Shown here piece by piece: positions 33,001 through 39,734 of a DNA stretch of 64,000 nt. The position numbers were made by a program, and so were the translations under genes. The notes below the pieces were generated by a model that was given only the letters and a program-made list of their open reading frames with translations, did not search any database and had not been told where the DNA came from. The number at the start of each line of letters is the position of its first letter. Position 1 is the first letter of the stretch. Source of the stretch: Cysteiniphilum halobium (GTDB lineage: Bacteria > Pseudomonadota > Gammaproteobacteria > Francisellales > Francisellaceae); the NCBI RefSeq assembly GCF_003574425.1, contig NZ_QLIU01000017.1, positions 25,428-89,427 of the forward strand, in the 5' to 3' direction.

Positions 33001-35037
33001 TTCTTCAGGAACATAAAACCCTCTTGAATTGAAATTTTTCCCTTCTCCTAAACTGGAAACATAATTATTTTCCCATTTATTTAGATAAGCTTGCCATTCA
33101 TCTATACTTTTATCACTAAACACATTAGCAGCATAAACTTTTTTATTTATCACTAAGTTTGAAATCTTATATTCTGGATTATTTCTATGTAGCCATTCTA
33201 AAAAATCACTAACCTTCTTATTGCTCCTATTGTAACTTACGCTATCTTGCTTATAGTGAGTTATTTTTGATAACAAATCTTTTAGAATATTTTTATCATC
33301 TTCATTGTAATGGCTATAGCGTTTGTATTGAAATTTGATTGACGATTGAGTCCGAGGGTTGTCGTGGTCAATTATGAAATCTTGAAAAAGAGGATTATCC
33401 CCTGATCTTTTATTATACTCAGGCTTTTCTGTAAAAACAAAATACTTACCTATTCCTTGCTCAGCTTGATCTCCTTTTGATAATAATGGATTTATCAATT
33501 CCTGAATTTTATTAAAAATAAAATACCAATTATGGGTCAATAAATCAGTGCATCTCTCACATGAATCTCTCGTAGAATACATGTGCAAATCAAAGCGTTC
33601 AATAGATACATCGTATGGGTTTATCTGCCCAAGTTTATCCCTAATTATTTGGATTAAGCGGCTTCCATCCTGTTTAACAAATAAATCATCAATTAAAGCC
33701 ATAAAAAATATTTTTTCTGAATGGTAGGTATTATCCATGATTTCTCTGCATTTAGTTTCTGATTTTTCCACCTGTTCCTTATCTGTTGAACTATGCTTTT
33801 CTATCGATTTTTCGACATTGTTCTTATTTCTTTGGATATTTGAACTAATATATTCATCAGCTAACTCCCTTCCTTTTATACTTACATCACTTGCAACAAT
33901 CAAACCATTTCCTAAATTAACAGGAAAAGAAATATTAAATTTATTTTGACCAATTGAGTACACTAGATCAGCATAAACCAAAAGCACATTAGTTGCTTCC
34001 AGATTATCTTTATTGTTTGTTGTATCTAATTTTTTCTTATTTTGATCTCTTATTGCAATTTCCGTTAAATCATTGCGCAGTAAATAATCTTTTGCTATAT
34101 TATTGCGTACATATTCCAATTTTATAAGATAATGTTTGATAATCTCTTTGGCTTTAACATTGCCAGTTTGCCCTGTAATAATCTGCAAATCTTTTAACAA
34201 TGTTGAGCTGGAAGCTTTTTGCTCTTTACTTTGCAATGAATCTTTTGTGTTTATCAATTTAAGTTTTTTATCTTCTTCTATTGTTTTTTCTAAAACATCA
34301 ACCAATTGTGATTGTATTTCTTTATCATTAATAGTACCTGAAAGAAAATTTAGAACTAATTTTCGAAATTCAAGATCATAAATGCTCTTATAATTTTGAT
34401 TACAGGAATCATAGAGGTCTTTTAAGAATTTCTCTCCATAGTAGTACAAGATATCATAAATATTGTCAGTTAACTCTTCTTTGCAAAAATAATGTTTATG
34501 TAATGACTCCTCTGCTGATTGAGCTACATTTTTGATAGTTCCTTTTTTAAAACTGGAGGTGTTATCATTTTGTTTTTTTGTTTTAGAAATTGTGCTTTTA
34601 TCATTCTTTCCTTTAGCATTAGCTGATGTCATTCCCTTTTCTTCTCTATTCCCTCCATTTTCTTCCATCATCATATTGTTAATGGGGATATTTTTTTCTT
34701 TTTCAGGCGTATTACTTTTTGTTGAGGATAATTTAACTTCTTTTGGACTAACGGTTGATATCAAATATTCATTATCTGATTCACTTTCTGAGCCATGTAA
34801 GATCGCTTCATTAATGTCTGCTTTTATTTCTTCAGAATCTATAGAATCAAAACTTTTCTTTGAATTCTTTGTAAATAATAAAGGTTTTGTATCTGATTCT
34901 TTGCTGCTAAATGAATTTCCATTTTGGTTATTTAAATATTTGAGTTTTTGACGATTAAGAACGTTGTCAAAGAATTTCGTTTGATTAACTTTAGACTTAT
35001 TTTTTAGCTGACCAACTTTGCCTCTACTTAGCTTCAT
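27031..35037 (-). CDS. Giant multidomain secreted effector/toxin (deaminase-like, OTU-like and two CE-clan protease-like centres)
   Basis: A 2668-residue protein, first gene of an operon with a type I exporter; GATGAGGTGAT precedes the ATG. The N-terminal 180 residues are low-complexity and charged. Around 350-500 a deaminase-like fold is suggested by beta strands (ATNVLLVYADLVYSIG), H439-S-E441 and C493-E-R-C496. Residues about 925-1080 are coiled coil. Around 1336 a cysteine in HGGDCAVYATRDAL resembles OTU peptidases. Residues 1691 (WSHFFGMMF), 1711 (YFFNPTA), Q1795 and C1801 (QKSANDCGYIV) have the His-Asn-Gln-Cys order of Ulp1/C48 proteases. A second such set is H2123, D2143, Q2180 and C2187. 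Three degenerate repeats around the motif TG-x-x-FDS lie near 2320-2570, and the C-terminus has one short glycine/aspartate-rich stretch (GGHGDGDSGNNDN). The likely role is a host-directed effector exported by the adjacent system; this is inference from motifs. Confidence 0.75.
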   Translation of the reverse strand: MKLSRGKVGQLKNKSKVNQTKFFDNVLNRQKLKYLNNQNGNSFSSKESDTKPLLFTKNSKKSFDSIDSEEIKADINEAILHGSESESDNEYLISTVSPKEVKLSSTKSNTPEKEKNIPINNMMMEENGGNREEKGMTSANAKGKNDKSTISKTKKQNDNTSSFKKGTIKNVAQSAEESLHKHYFCKEELTDNIYDILYYYGEKFLKDLYDSCNQNYKSIYDLEFRKLVLNFLSGTINDKEIQSQLVDVLEKTIEEDKKLKLINTKDSLQSKEQKASSSTLLKDLQIITGQTGNVKAKEIIKHYLIKLEYVRNNIAKDYLLRNDLTEIAIRDQNKKKLDTTNNKDNLEATNVLLVYADLVYSIGQNKFNISFPVNLGNGLIVASDVSIKGRELADEYISSNIQRNKNNVEKSIEKHSSTDKEQVEKSETKCREIMDNTYHSEKIFFMALIDDLFVKQDGSRLIQIIRDKLGQINPYDVSIERFDLHMYSTRDSCERCTDLLTHNWYFIFNKIQELINPLLSKGDQAEQGIGKYFVFTEKPEYNKRSGDNPLFQDFIIDHDNPRTQSSIKFQYKRYSHYNEDDKNILKDLLSKITHYKQDSVSYNRSNKKVSDFLEWLHRNNPEYKISNLVINKKVYAANVFSDKSIDEWQAYLNKWENNYVSSLGEGKNFNSRGFYVPEEITFFVSQNNDIADYPIKIDEINKQKENLRLWKNLSEKIKSGELESFSGEKLEYIKSSVKEIDFVKNYKFHGKNQDFQEFFTSSQKTCERIEGKGNYNNKELANYLISAKTAKEMMLKFVKEKISNDYGFDNKLLENFQCKIEKINDNTENNNVIEQGISILENIKRTYDDKINSWKNPIDWFIEQQRNIANKINKDNQSNKDVAAKVIWYSYLKSLQKTPEVQREIKYKVILSKELENDKSELEKLKIEKKNLQNVRSETHTVNEKKNATNITKSKYQHNKPSVEEVLKKIKIDKKEKEEKGKLNQLDTLIKSKENDINTFNVKINKQKDLIRSNDIKINHYSLVKKNIIKNNYQIEDKLEVARKEFNKLFHPKPPVAPNPYNSTPDKWTPKQVEEIISYLKAKDNKFIPDNWNETEDGNFQEIKKRITDLETSGVDKLIERMTITINKHIGKNTKSQLLKHLATLYLNHHVDQQVDERVIQTLQDIIDQKNVEFNSEEVIKTIGNLFGDVNLKDNVRNSFKSKNPKLKQYEINGKLNPLFLRLDELLSNCNDYLSSMMEKDSDLLNYIIEQTTSLLKEIAPIKEINLNSLAESFEINRGKIEADLKIDWESGGSYGNYPEMTHGDNKGYQDLNNVKGSNKKGDEFTIIDNKHGGDCAVYATRDALAIINHDIGKIDDINIQSLRHDICSTTKQFISLYKMIIDPSKFDLDQVINCYKNIFGANNLDIFKHVISAYIDKNLTNQDNNEETRESLNALNDIVKNVNSWDNLSEDTLKSVCQLCNTFDVNIDIILVDHQLPPKSNAQQYYDYASQPTIWLSNSEINAYLLSLGFMYESSKELTQSTYKGTYITYKNLLGNEIYFYNDGNRQKLGMNWMAAEKNKPSMQQKFHIESKKNDGIKLDGVDRKEQKAILDSMQKNENKEDKYPDHYYFQLQGELNKLSSLALPDTWASENQILNYLKGQLKNNDNVMVVGDTWHVDDIGYAFPFDDFANFILNDKAVKLLLPIYGWSHFFGMMFEKNKSEQIDLYFFNPTAKDVESDESKRVKDDAWEINAKKHIQQISETQTNSYSYNSLMISAESKELENSHTVNTDTITKIKRKKINFGEFKDLSCNQQKSANDCGYIVGQSLYDLAVSEEHKMSIGDHHTKDNNVSLIAKIRHNFTNKDIVGEGNAYDVLLNHYCSSFAKAFFYDKKFHVYVLEKLTLKDQTCNILSHIAKSYKQSLYTKHNIDYFEDEPLYKLSKNINILDCISDGLSNAFKENKIEIGVIQKLMNDLIDVKPDPKDESNTHVTISLKDDKANIVSDELYSKVYGVIEEKEKSNDNQFEVNIDEYNDQENNEYDDGSVPEDNNPDSEKKQGKKKGTTELYEGMSDQEIENNLKSMLQAYGQLKHKVHKNLYVEDKVLDTKKLAINIHHWLETLSSEDGLKTYRAITSLAGKEFDHAVLIKAIKAEDQSLEIKVIDPLPEENEMFKQQADDLMIDLSKQFGNKNLQYIYSGRQCKDSDTCADMNLIMIQEFLEASNNTDKKHIDTVSIDDSIDSLSTTDNSIVSDNKINIENNNPADTTSGETSLKSDNLPVLWSSPTLVINDPIAFDLNPVLRPQAEYYLQTGTIFDSFRAAVNNGQISILPSNNSGNNFLSSVINRENNQNIEADNNSKDDKDNNLNKSCVVTDENKHQTIDLANCLIDPEFNQKVDIQAIIDRIEAEKNEQAKAKTTQPESVKVAVHITTPYGIPFVALDEQGEKLKAQLEHYALTGQKFDSSAQALEEGYRVEIEILPQEDQQQEEKAIVKAGVDEEDTVLNHLTEITPVTDHWEDPVITTQREYRDETGIAFDSLQRHEHGNVMVSVDDQIAQRNEQLEAQDALSSALTYISRIGADVVTGLTIISNFMGKQIREVNMLSMIHLLKNREIKVYDDHANDNASGLSGFGGHGDGDSGNNDNNLTNFTPDLEGNVPSPDVLQAVSFINQLENGKINEDDMVIHYHASV

Positions 35038-35090
35038 AATATCACCTCATCAAACCTATTAGCTCTATCTAAAATGTAATCCGTTATAAC

Positions 35091-35240
35091 TTAACCATGT
35101 ACTATGCTCAATATATGCTTCTTTTTGCCATACTGCCATTTCAGCATCATCAGCGTCAGCGTAACTCCACCCATACCAAACAAATACTTGCTTTGCTTAG
35201 TAGAGTTAACTGAGATCCACTTCTTAATGTTTGAAAACAT
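35091..35240 (-). CDS. Small protein (49 aa) upstream of the giant effector gene
   Basis: Starts MFSNIKKWISVNSTKQSK and continues with a moderately hydrophobic stretch YLFGMGGVTLTLMMLKW that might span the membrane. It ends 54 bases before the giant gene, in the same direction, and may be part of its transcript. The ribosome-binding site is weak. Not recognised. Confidence 0.35.
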   Translation of the reverse strand: MFSNIKKWISVNSTKQSKYLFGMGGVTLTLMMLKWQYGKKKHILSIVHG

Positions 35241-35576
35241 GATACTTTGCTTAAATTATAATATTAAGTTAAGAACCAGCTATACGCTCAATTTAAAATG
35301 TAGTCAATGAGTCAAGTGTTTGAATTTGTAACCTATTGTATTTACAAGTCTATATTCTTAATATATCCAGCCAACAAAGAGCTTTAAATCTTCTCCTTAA
35401 AGACACCCTAACTTAATATCAAGAAGCTATTGATATATTTGTTAAATTCAAGTTGGTATTTACTTTGATTGTCACTTGATGTGCAACATTATAAATTTCA
35501 ATCAAACATCATGTCTTCAATATTTTATATACACTATCCCAGCAAATTCCTAACTCACTGACGATTTTTGTAACAC
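35241..35576. other. Gene-free stretch between giant-effector operon and resolvase gene
   Basis: About 335 AT-rich bases. It should contain the promoter of the minus-strand effector operon, but no consensus promoter can be pointed to with confidence, and no hairpin or repeat stands out. Confidence 0.3.
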
Positions 35577-36185
35577 CTATGCCTTGCTTAAATCCTTAAC
35601 ATTCAACAAATAATCATACGCTCCTTTCATGATTGTATAATAAGTACGCCTTGAAATTTTAAACTCGCTTATTGTATCAGACACGGCTATGCCATTATCC
35701 TTATTCTCTTTAACACCAATCACGATATCAGCAGTCACCTTAAAGGGTCTGCCAAACTTGACCCCTTTTTGTTGTGCTTTTTTAATACCATCAATTTGCC
35801 TTTCCTTGCGTAAGTCATTTTCAAATTCGGCAAAAGATGACACCATATTAAAAGTAAGCTTGCCTAATGCTGCGGTTGTGTCAATTTTTTGATCTAACAC
35901 AACTAAATTGACATTTTTCTCTTTCAGTTTTTGTACAATTGTATTCAAATGTAGAACTGACCTTGCCATACGGTCTAGTTTAGTAATCACCAAAGTATCA
36001 CCTTTGCGTACATAATGTAGACACTCAATTAATTGAGGTCTATTTTGCTCAAGTCCACTGACTTTTTCAGAATAGATAAAATGACAACCTGCTTTTCTGA
36101 GTTTATCCGTCTGAACATCTAAAGATTGACCACTTGAAGACACTCTCGCATAACCAACTTTTTGACTTGGGTGTTGTTCACTCAT
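35577..36185 (-). CDS. Serine recombinase / resolvase
   Basis: A 202-residue small serine recombinase. The N-terminal catalytic domain has VGYARVSSSGQSLDVQTDKL with the nucleophilic serine in VSS, LVITKLDRMARSV and the FAEFENDLRKERQ region. The E-helix is followed by KFGRPFKVTADI and a C-terminal helix-turn-helix (GIAVSDTISEFKISRRTYY). It resolves plasmid multimers or transposon cointegrates by recombination at res sites. The ATG at 36185 is preferred over a TTG three codons earlier. A short inverted repeat at 36496-36519 is a possible res component. Confidence 0.9.
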   Translation of the reverse strand: MSEQHPSQKVGYARVSSSGQSLDVQTDKLRKAGCHFIYSEKVSGLEQNRPQLIECLHYVRKGDTLVITKLDRMARSVLHLNTIVQKLKEKNVNLVVLDQKIDTTAALGKLTFNMVSSFAEFENDLRKERQIDGIKKAQQKGVKFGRPFKVTADIVIGVKENKDNGIAVSDTISEFKISRRTYYTIMKGAYDYLLNVKDLSKA

Positions 36186-36710
36186 TTTGTGCAATATTAT
36201 TTTGAGTCTTATTGCAGTTAATTATATACTACTTTTTTACACTACTCAAATCCGCATAGATACATTCATGGAAAATAGCGCAATAATGTATACTTTTTTG
36301 CATTCATTGAAATTGGAAGATTTTTTACAGAATTATTAGTATTGTTTATAATTAGCTTGATTGCACTCTACTTGTTAGCGCGAAATAATCTCAAATATCC
36401 ACCTTTTGCAGCAATGCTATAAAAAAGAATATTTCTTCAACAAAAATGTTGTCACACATAACAACAACTGATATTATTTCCAAGAGTTGTTGGCTATCTT
36501 GTCTACCCCGACACAAGATGGCGCTGAAATTCCTCCACCTTCCCTAGAAAATGGATTTAACACATCGGCACGGACGACAACTCATCAAGTTTGAACATCT
36601 TCCGATTGGAAATAAGAAAATCATAAACCGATGTTGCATTTGAATCAAGTTCTTTTTAGAAATTTTTTAAAAAATATAGGAGTGAGCATGAATTAATGTT
36701 GTATCAATCG
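36186..36710. other. Gene-free stretch upstream of the resolvase gene, possible res site
   Basis: No supported gene. It contains the inverted repeat ATCTTGT (36496-36502) / ACAAGAT (36513-36519). Resolvase genes usually lie next to their res sites, so the region is a candidate; the three-subsite layout was not resolved by eye. Confidence 0.35.
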
Positions 36711-36920
36711 TTATTGGTTATGCACACCCTTTTCATCAATACTATCAATCCTTCGCACCAATTCCTTAACGGCAATTCTGACTATTGCTGTATTACCTGA
36801 TTGTTTTGCTTGTCGATAGCATCTTGCTATTACTTCAATCAAACCAGTATCAGATAAAATTTGTTCGCTGCCTACACGATCGAGCAACAATTGGTAATCA
36901 CGCTCACGTTTTGTTTTCAT
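36711..36920 (-). CDS. Hypothetical small protein
   Basis: A 69-residue basic, helical protein (MKTKRERDYQLLLDRVGSEQ, then VIARCYRQAKQSGNTAIVRI). An in-frame TTG lies six codons upstream and might be used instead. It is divergent from the partition gene at 37050. Family unknown; size and position suggest a small plasmid maintenance or regulatory protein. Confidence 0.45.
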   Translation of the reverse strand: MKTKRERDYQLLLDRVGSEQILSDTGLIEVIARCYRQAKQSGNTAIVRIAVKELVRRIDSIDEKGVHNQ

Positions 36921-36987
36921 TCTTTGGGTGCGTTTCAAAATAAAATAGGTTTATGAAAAAAATTATTTATTTTTGATATCAACAACC

Positions 36988-37044
36988 TTTACAAACAAAA
37001 AAACATGGTTTATGATTTTGTAAAATGGAATTGTAATTTGTAAA
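36988..37044. promoter_or_regulatory. Candidate operator of the parA operon
   Basis: TTTACAAA at 36988-36995 and TTTGTAAA at 37017-37024 and 37037-37044 (the last two exactly 20 bases apart) lie in the gap between the divergent genes, just before the parA start. ParA proteins with an N-terminal DNA-binding domain usually repress their own promoter, so these are likely operator half-sites. Confidence 0.45.
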
Positions 37045-37049
37045 CTGAG

Positions 37050-38003
37050 ATGAGTATAGAAGCCAAAATATCAATATCAGAAATAGCCGATTTTTTAAAT
37101 GTAACTAATCAGGCAGTACACAAACGAGTTAAAAGCAAAGGAATAGAGCCTAACAAAACTCAAAATAAACATTATTTTACACATGATAAAATCCGAAAGC
37201 TATTAGAGCCTAAGTGCAATCAATTTGTATTATCAACTGCTGTGGTTAAAGGTGGTGTTGGTAAGACAACCATAGCTGAATCTATAGCTATAAGAATGTC
37301 ACTGTATGGTTTAAAAGTTTTAGTTATTGATTTAGACCAACAGGCAAACTTAACTAAAGGTTTTCAAGTTGATGAAATAGCTAGAACTACTCCAGTAATG
37401 ATAGATGTAATATCAAAAGCAGCAGAGCCTCAAGATTCAATTGTTACTGTCACTGATGGTATTGATATGATTCCTAGTAGATTAGATAATGTGACGCTTG
37501 ATAGCTACATGATGATTAACCGTATAAATCCTATTAACGTATTTAAAAGGCTATATGGAAATCTACTAACAAAATATGATGTTATTATTTTTGATTGTCC
37601 ACCAACACTTGGAACTCTAGTTTGCTCTGCAATGTCTTTTTCTGATCTAGTAATAGCCCCTTTAAATCCTGATATTTATTCTTACGAGGGAATAGAAATA
37701 ATGGAAAAAGAAGTTAATGAGATAAAAACTGAGTTCGCCATTGATATAAGTTGGAGAATACTTCTCAATAAATTTGATTCTCGCACAATCTTATCAACTG
37801 ATTATATTACTCAATTAATCAAGGATAAAAAATACTCACAAAAACTTTTAAAAAGTGTTATCAGAACAAGTCAGGAGTTTCCTAATACTAAAAATAAAGG
37901 TAAATCACTTTTTGATAATTTCAGAAAATCTACAGCAAAAGAAGACATTGATTGTTTGGTTAAAGAATTAATGAACGATTATATAAAAGTATCATTTTCT
38001 TAA
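37050..38003 (+). CDS. parA: ParA-family partition ATPase with N-terminal DNA-binding domain
   Basis: A 317-residue ParA of the larger (type Ia) kind. Residues 8-50 are a helix-turn-helix (ISISEIADFLNVTNQAVHKR). The deviant Walker A is VKGGVGKTT with K67 and K72; Walker A' is VLVIDLDQQANLT and Walker B is DVIIFDCPPTLG. It binds nonspecific DNA in the ATP form and positions plasmid copies before division, and the N-terminal domain represses the operon. No typical ParB follows; the next gene, 15 bases downstream, is a winged-helix protein that may be its partner or the replication initiator. Confidence 0.85.
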   Translation: MSIEAKISISEIADFLNVTNQAVHKRVKSKGIEPNKTQNKHYFTHDKIRKLLEPKCNQFVLSTAVVKGGVGKTTIAESIAIRMSLYGLKVLVIDLDQQANLTKGFQVDEIARTTPVMIDVISKAAEPQDSIVTVTDGIDMIPSRLDNVTLDSYMMINRINPINVFKRLYGNLLTKYDVIIFDCPPTLGTLVCSAMSFSDLVIAPLNPDIYSYEGIEIMEKEVNEIKTEFAIDISWRILLNKFDSRTILSTDYITQLIKDKKYSQKLLKSVIRTSQEFPNTKNKGKSLFDNFRKSTAKEDIDCLVKELMNDYIKVSFS

Positions 38004-38018
38004 TTAAAGGTATGAGCA

Positions 38019-39425
38019 ATGGCTACGATAAACGACCTATTAAACAGAAAGAAATTTGAGCCTAAGAAATCTAGGTCTTGGGACTACTTGAAAGAGATTG
38101 AGGAAACTCAAAACAATTCGGAAACAATTAGTAAATCATTGGGAAACAATAACAACACTATTGGTAAACAAAAGGAAAACAATTCGGAAACAATTAGTAA
38201 ATCATTGGGAAACAATAACAACACTATTGGTAAACAAAAGGAAAACAATTCGGAAACAATTAGTAAATCATTGGGAAACAATAACAACACTATTGGTAAA
38301 CAAAACATTGATAAACTTGACTCTAATTTTAGTGTTACTGAAGCAAAGTCTGCAATTACAAACTTGTCAGGGATACAGAAAAAAATCTTTAAATTTATTG
38401 TTTCTGAATTAAATTCAAACCTTGAAACTGATATTATTACCTCCAAAAAATTGCTAGAAATAGCTGAATGTAATGCTGATACTTTAAAGGTTTTAATAGG
38501 TAGACTGTATAAAAAAGGGTTGATACTTAAATCACACTACAAAACTGGAAAGGGAGGCTTTAGAAAATTTAAATTATCTAAAGTTATTTTAAAAGCTTTT
38601 GAAGAGTCTGAACAAATTTCTGAATCTTATTTTAGTAAACAGCATGAAAATAAAACCCCTATATATAATAGTAATACTACTAATACTATAAACAAATATA
38701 GTAACGACACCAAAGAACAAAAATCAACCACACCACAAAACGATCAATTAATCAAACTCATCAAACAGCAAAATGATAAAATAGCCGAACTCCAAAAACA
38801 ATTTTTACAACAGACTCCACAAGTCCAACCTGAAACAAAAACCGTCACTGTGACAGAAGCAACCGAAACCACCACCTCTGAATCAGACAATGACAACTGG
38901 ACTGATCTTGATTTTTCATCATTAACTGAATTTGGCTTCAACAAGCGACACGTTACCCAAATCAAAAACTTTAATAAAAGCTTAGACGTTGATAACCAAT
39001 TAACTGTCGATAGCGTTCAAGAATCTATTGAGCATTATGCGTGGGCTTTACAAAATCGTTTAGATGAAATGGCAAGCTATGCCCCCGCTAATAATCGTTT
39101 ACGTGGATTGATAGGGGTGCTTAAAAAGGGTGGTAACTGGACGGAAGCTAATTACAAATCACCTGAAGATTTAGCGTTTGAAGCGTCATTGAAAGCAAAA
39201 GAAGAACGCTTACTTAAACTTAAAGAGCAAAAAGAGCGTGTATTTAACCTTGAGTTTGAACTTTGGTGTGAATCTTTAACTGCAACTGAACTTACCGATA
39301 TTGAAGAAAAAGGTGAGCTTCAAGGCAAGATGCCACCCTCAGCTTTCAAAAATAAGGGTGACAACAAGCACTATGTAGCCGCGCTCAAAACGTACTTTAA
39401 AAACAACGTCTACGGAGGACTATAG
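38019..39425 (+). CDS. Winged-helix plasmid protein with tandem 22-residue repeats; candidate replication initiator or partition partner
   Basis: A 468-residue protein. Residues 30-100 are three identical 22-residue repeats (NNSETISKSLGNNNNTIGKQ plus KE). Residues 110-195 form a winged helix (LSGIQKKIFKFIVSELNSNL, LLEIAECNADTLKVLIGRL, YKKGLILKSHYKTGKGGFRK). A low-complexity Q/T linker follows. The C-terminal domain (TDLDFSSLTEFGFNKRHVTQ, DSVQESIEHYAWALQNRL, NRLRGLIGVLKKGGNWTEAN) recalls plasmid and island replication proteins. The next genes include a DnaB. No catalytic motif is seen; the replication or partition role is inference. Confidence 0.55.
   Translation: MATINDLLNRKKFEPKKSRSWDYLKEIEETQNNSETISKSLGNNNNTIGKQKENNSETISKSLGNNNNTIGKQKENNSETISKSLGNNNNTIGKQNIDKLDSNFSVTEAKSAITNLSGIQKKIFKFIVSELNSNLETDIITSKKLLEIAECNADTLKVLIGRLYKKGLILKSHYKTGKGGFRKFKLSKVILKAFEESEQISESYFSKQHENKTPIYNSNTTNTINKYSNDTKEQKSTTPQNDQLIKLIKQQNDKIAELQKQFLQQTPQVQPETKTVTVTEATETTTSESDNDNWTDLDFSSLTEFGFNKRHVTQIKNFNKSLDVDNQLTVDSVQESIEHYAWALQNRLDEMASYAPANNRLRGLIGVLKKGGNWTEANYKSPEDLAFEASLKAKEERLLKLKEQKERVFNLEFELWCESLTATELTDIEEKGELQGKMPPSAFKNKGDNKHYVAALKTYFKNNVYGGL
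38120..38317 (+). repeat. Iteron-like tandem array: three identical 66-bp units, each made of three diverged 22-bp units
   Basis: From 38120 the sequence repeats with a 66-bp period, identical until the end of the third copy. Each 66-mer divides into 22-bp elements beginning GGAAACAATTAG, GGAAACAATAAC and GTAAACAAAAGG. The 22-bp spacing (two helical turns) is typical of replication iterons, and AT-rich DNA follows near 38655-38705. The array lies inside the coding sequence of the winged-helix protein. Confidence 0.75.
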
Positions 39426-39426
39426 T

Positions 39427-39522
39427 ATGACAAATATGACATTAAATCAAACGAATGCATTCATTGATTCAAAGCTAGTAATCTCAAAGGATAATCAATT
39501 CATTAAGGACATAATCGCATGA
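39427..39522 (+). CDS. Very small protein (31 aa)
   Basis: MTNMTLNQTNAFIDSKLVIS is its start. A strong GGAGG site ends 9 bases before the ATG, and the stop overlaps the next start by 4 bases (ATGA). The strong ribosome-binding site and coupling favour a real gene or a leader that couples translation to the next one. Confidence 0.45.
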   Translation: MTNMTLNQTNAFIDSKLVISKDNQFIKDIIA

Positions 39523-39734
39523 CTATTGAAGAATTTAATAAGCAAGGATGGACAGCGGGTATGACATGTATACATACATGTACTAAAACAGGTAACAAGC
39601 ATACGTATAGCATTGCCACTGTAACCTTTTCTGAAGCCTTGGTTGGGTTATGTGATCCAAATGTAGATGAATGCAAACCTGAAGATATTCATTGGGTGCG
39701 ATGTGAGAATATTGAATTAGTTAAGGAAAATTAA
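39519..39734 (+). CDS. Hypothetical small protein
   Basis: A 71-residue acidic protein with four cysteines (MTCIHTCTKTGNKHTYS; GLCDPNVDECKPED), possibly metal-binding and beta-rich. AAGGA precedes the ATG. Its stop overlaps the start of the second ParA-like gene by one base (TAATG), so translation is coupled. Function unknown. Confidence 0.5.
   Translation: MTIEEFNKQGWTAGMTCIHTCTKTGNKHTYSIATVTFSEALVGLCDPNVDECKPEDIHWVRCENIELVKEN

Noticed and set aside
34532..34951. Long plus-strand ORF inside the giant gene
   Set aside because: Antisense shadow of a serine/lysine/asparagine-rich region; its phenylalanine/serine/leucine composition is what the reverse frame yields.
35104..35310. 68-residue plus-strand ORF
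   Set aside because: It runs opposite to the 49-residue frame upstream of the effector gene, has no ribosome-binding site and no family features.
38110..38317. Regular repeats resembling a CRISPR array
   Set aside because: The 66-bp units are contiguous and identical with no variable spacers, no cas gene is near, and they encode in-frame protein repeats.
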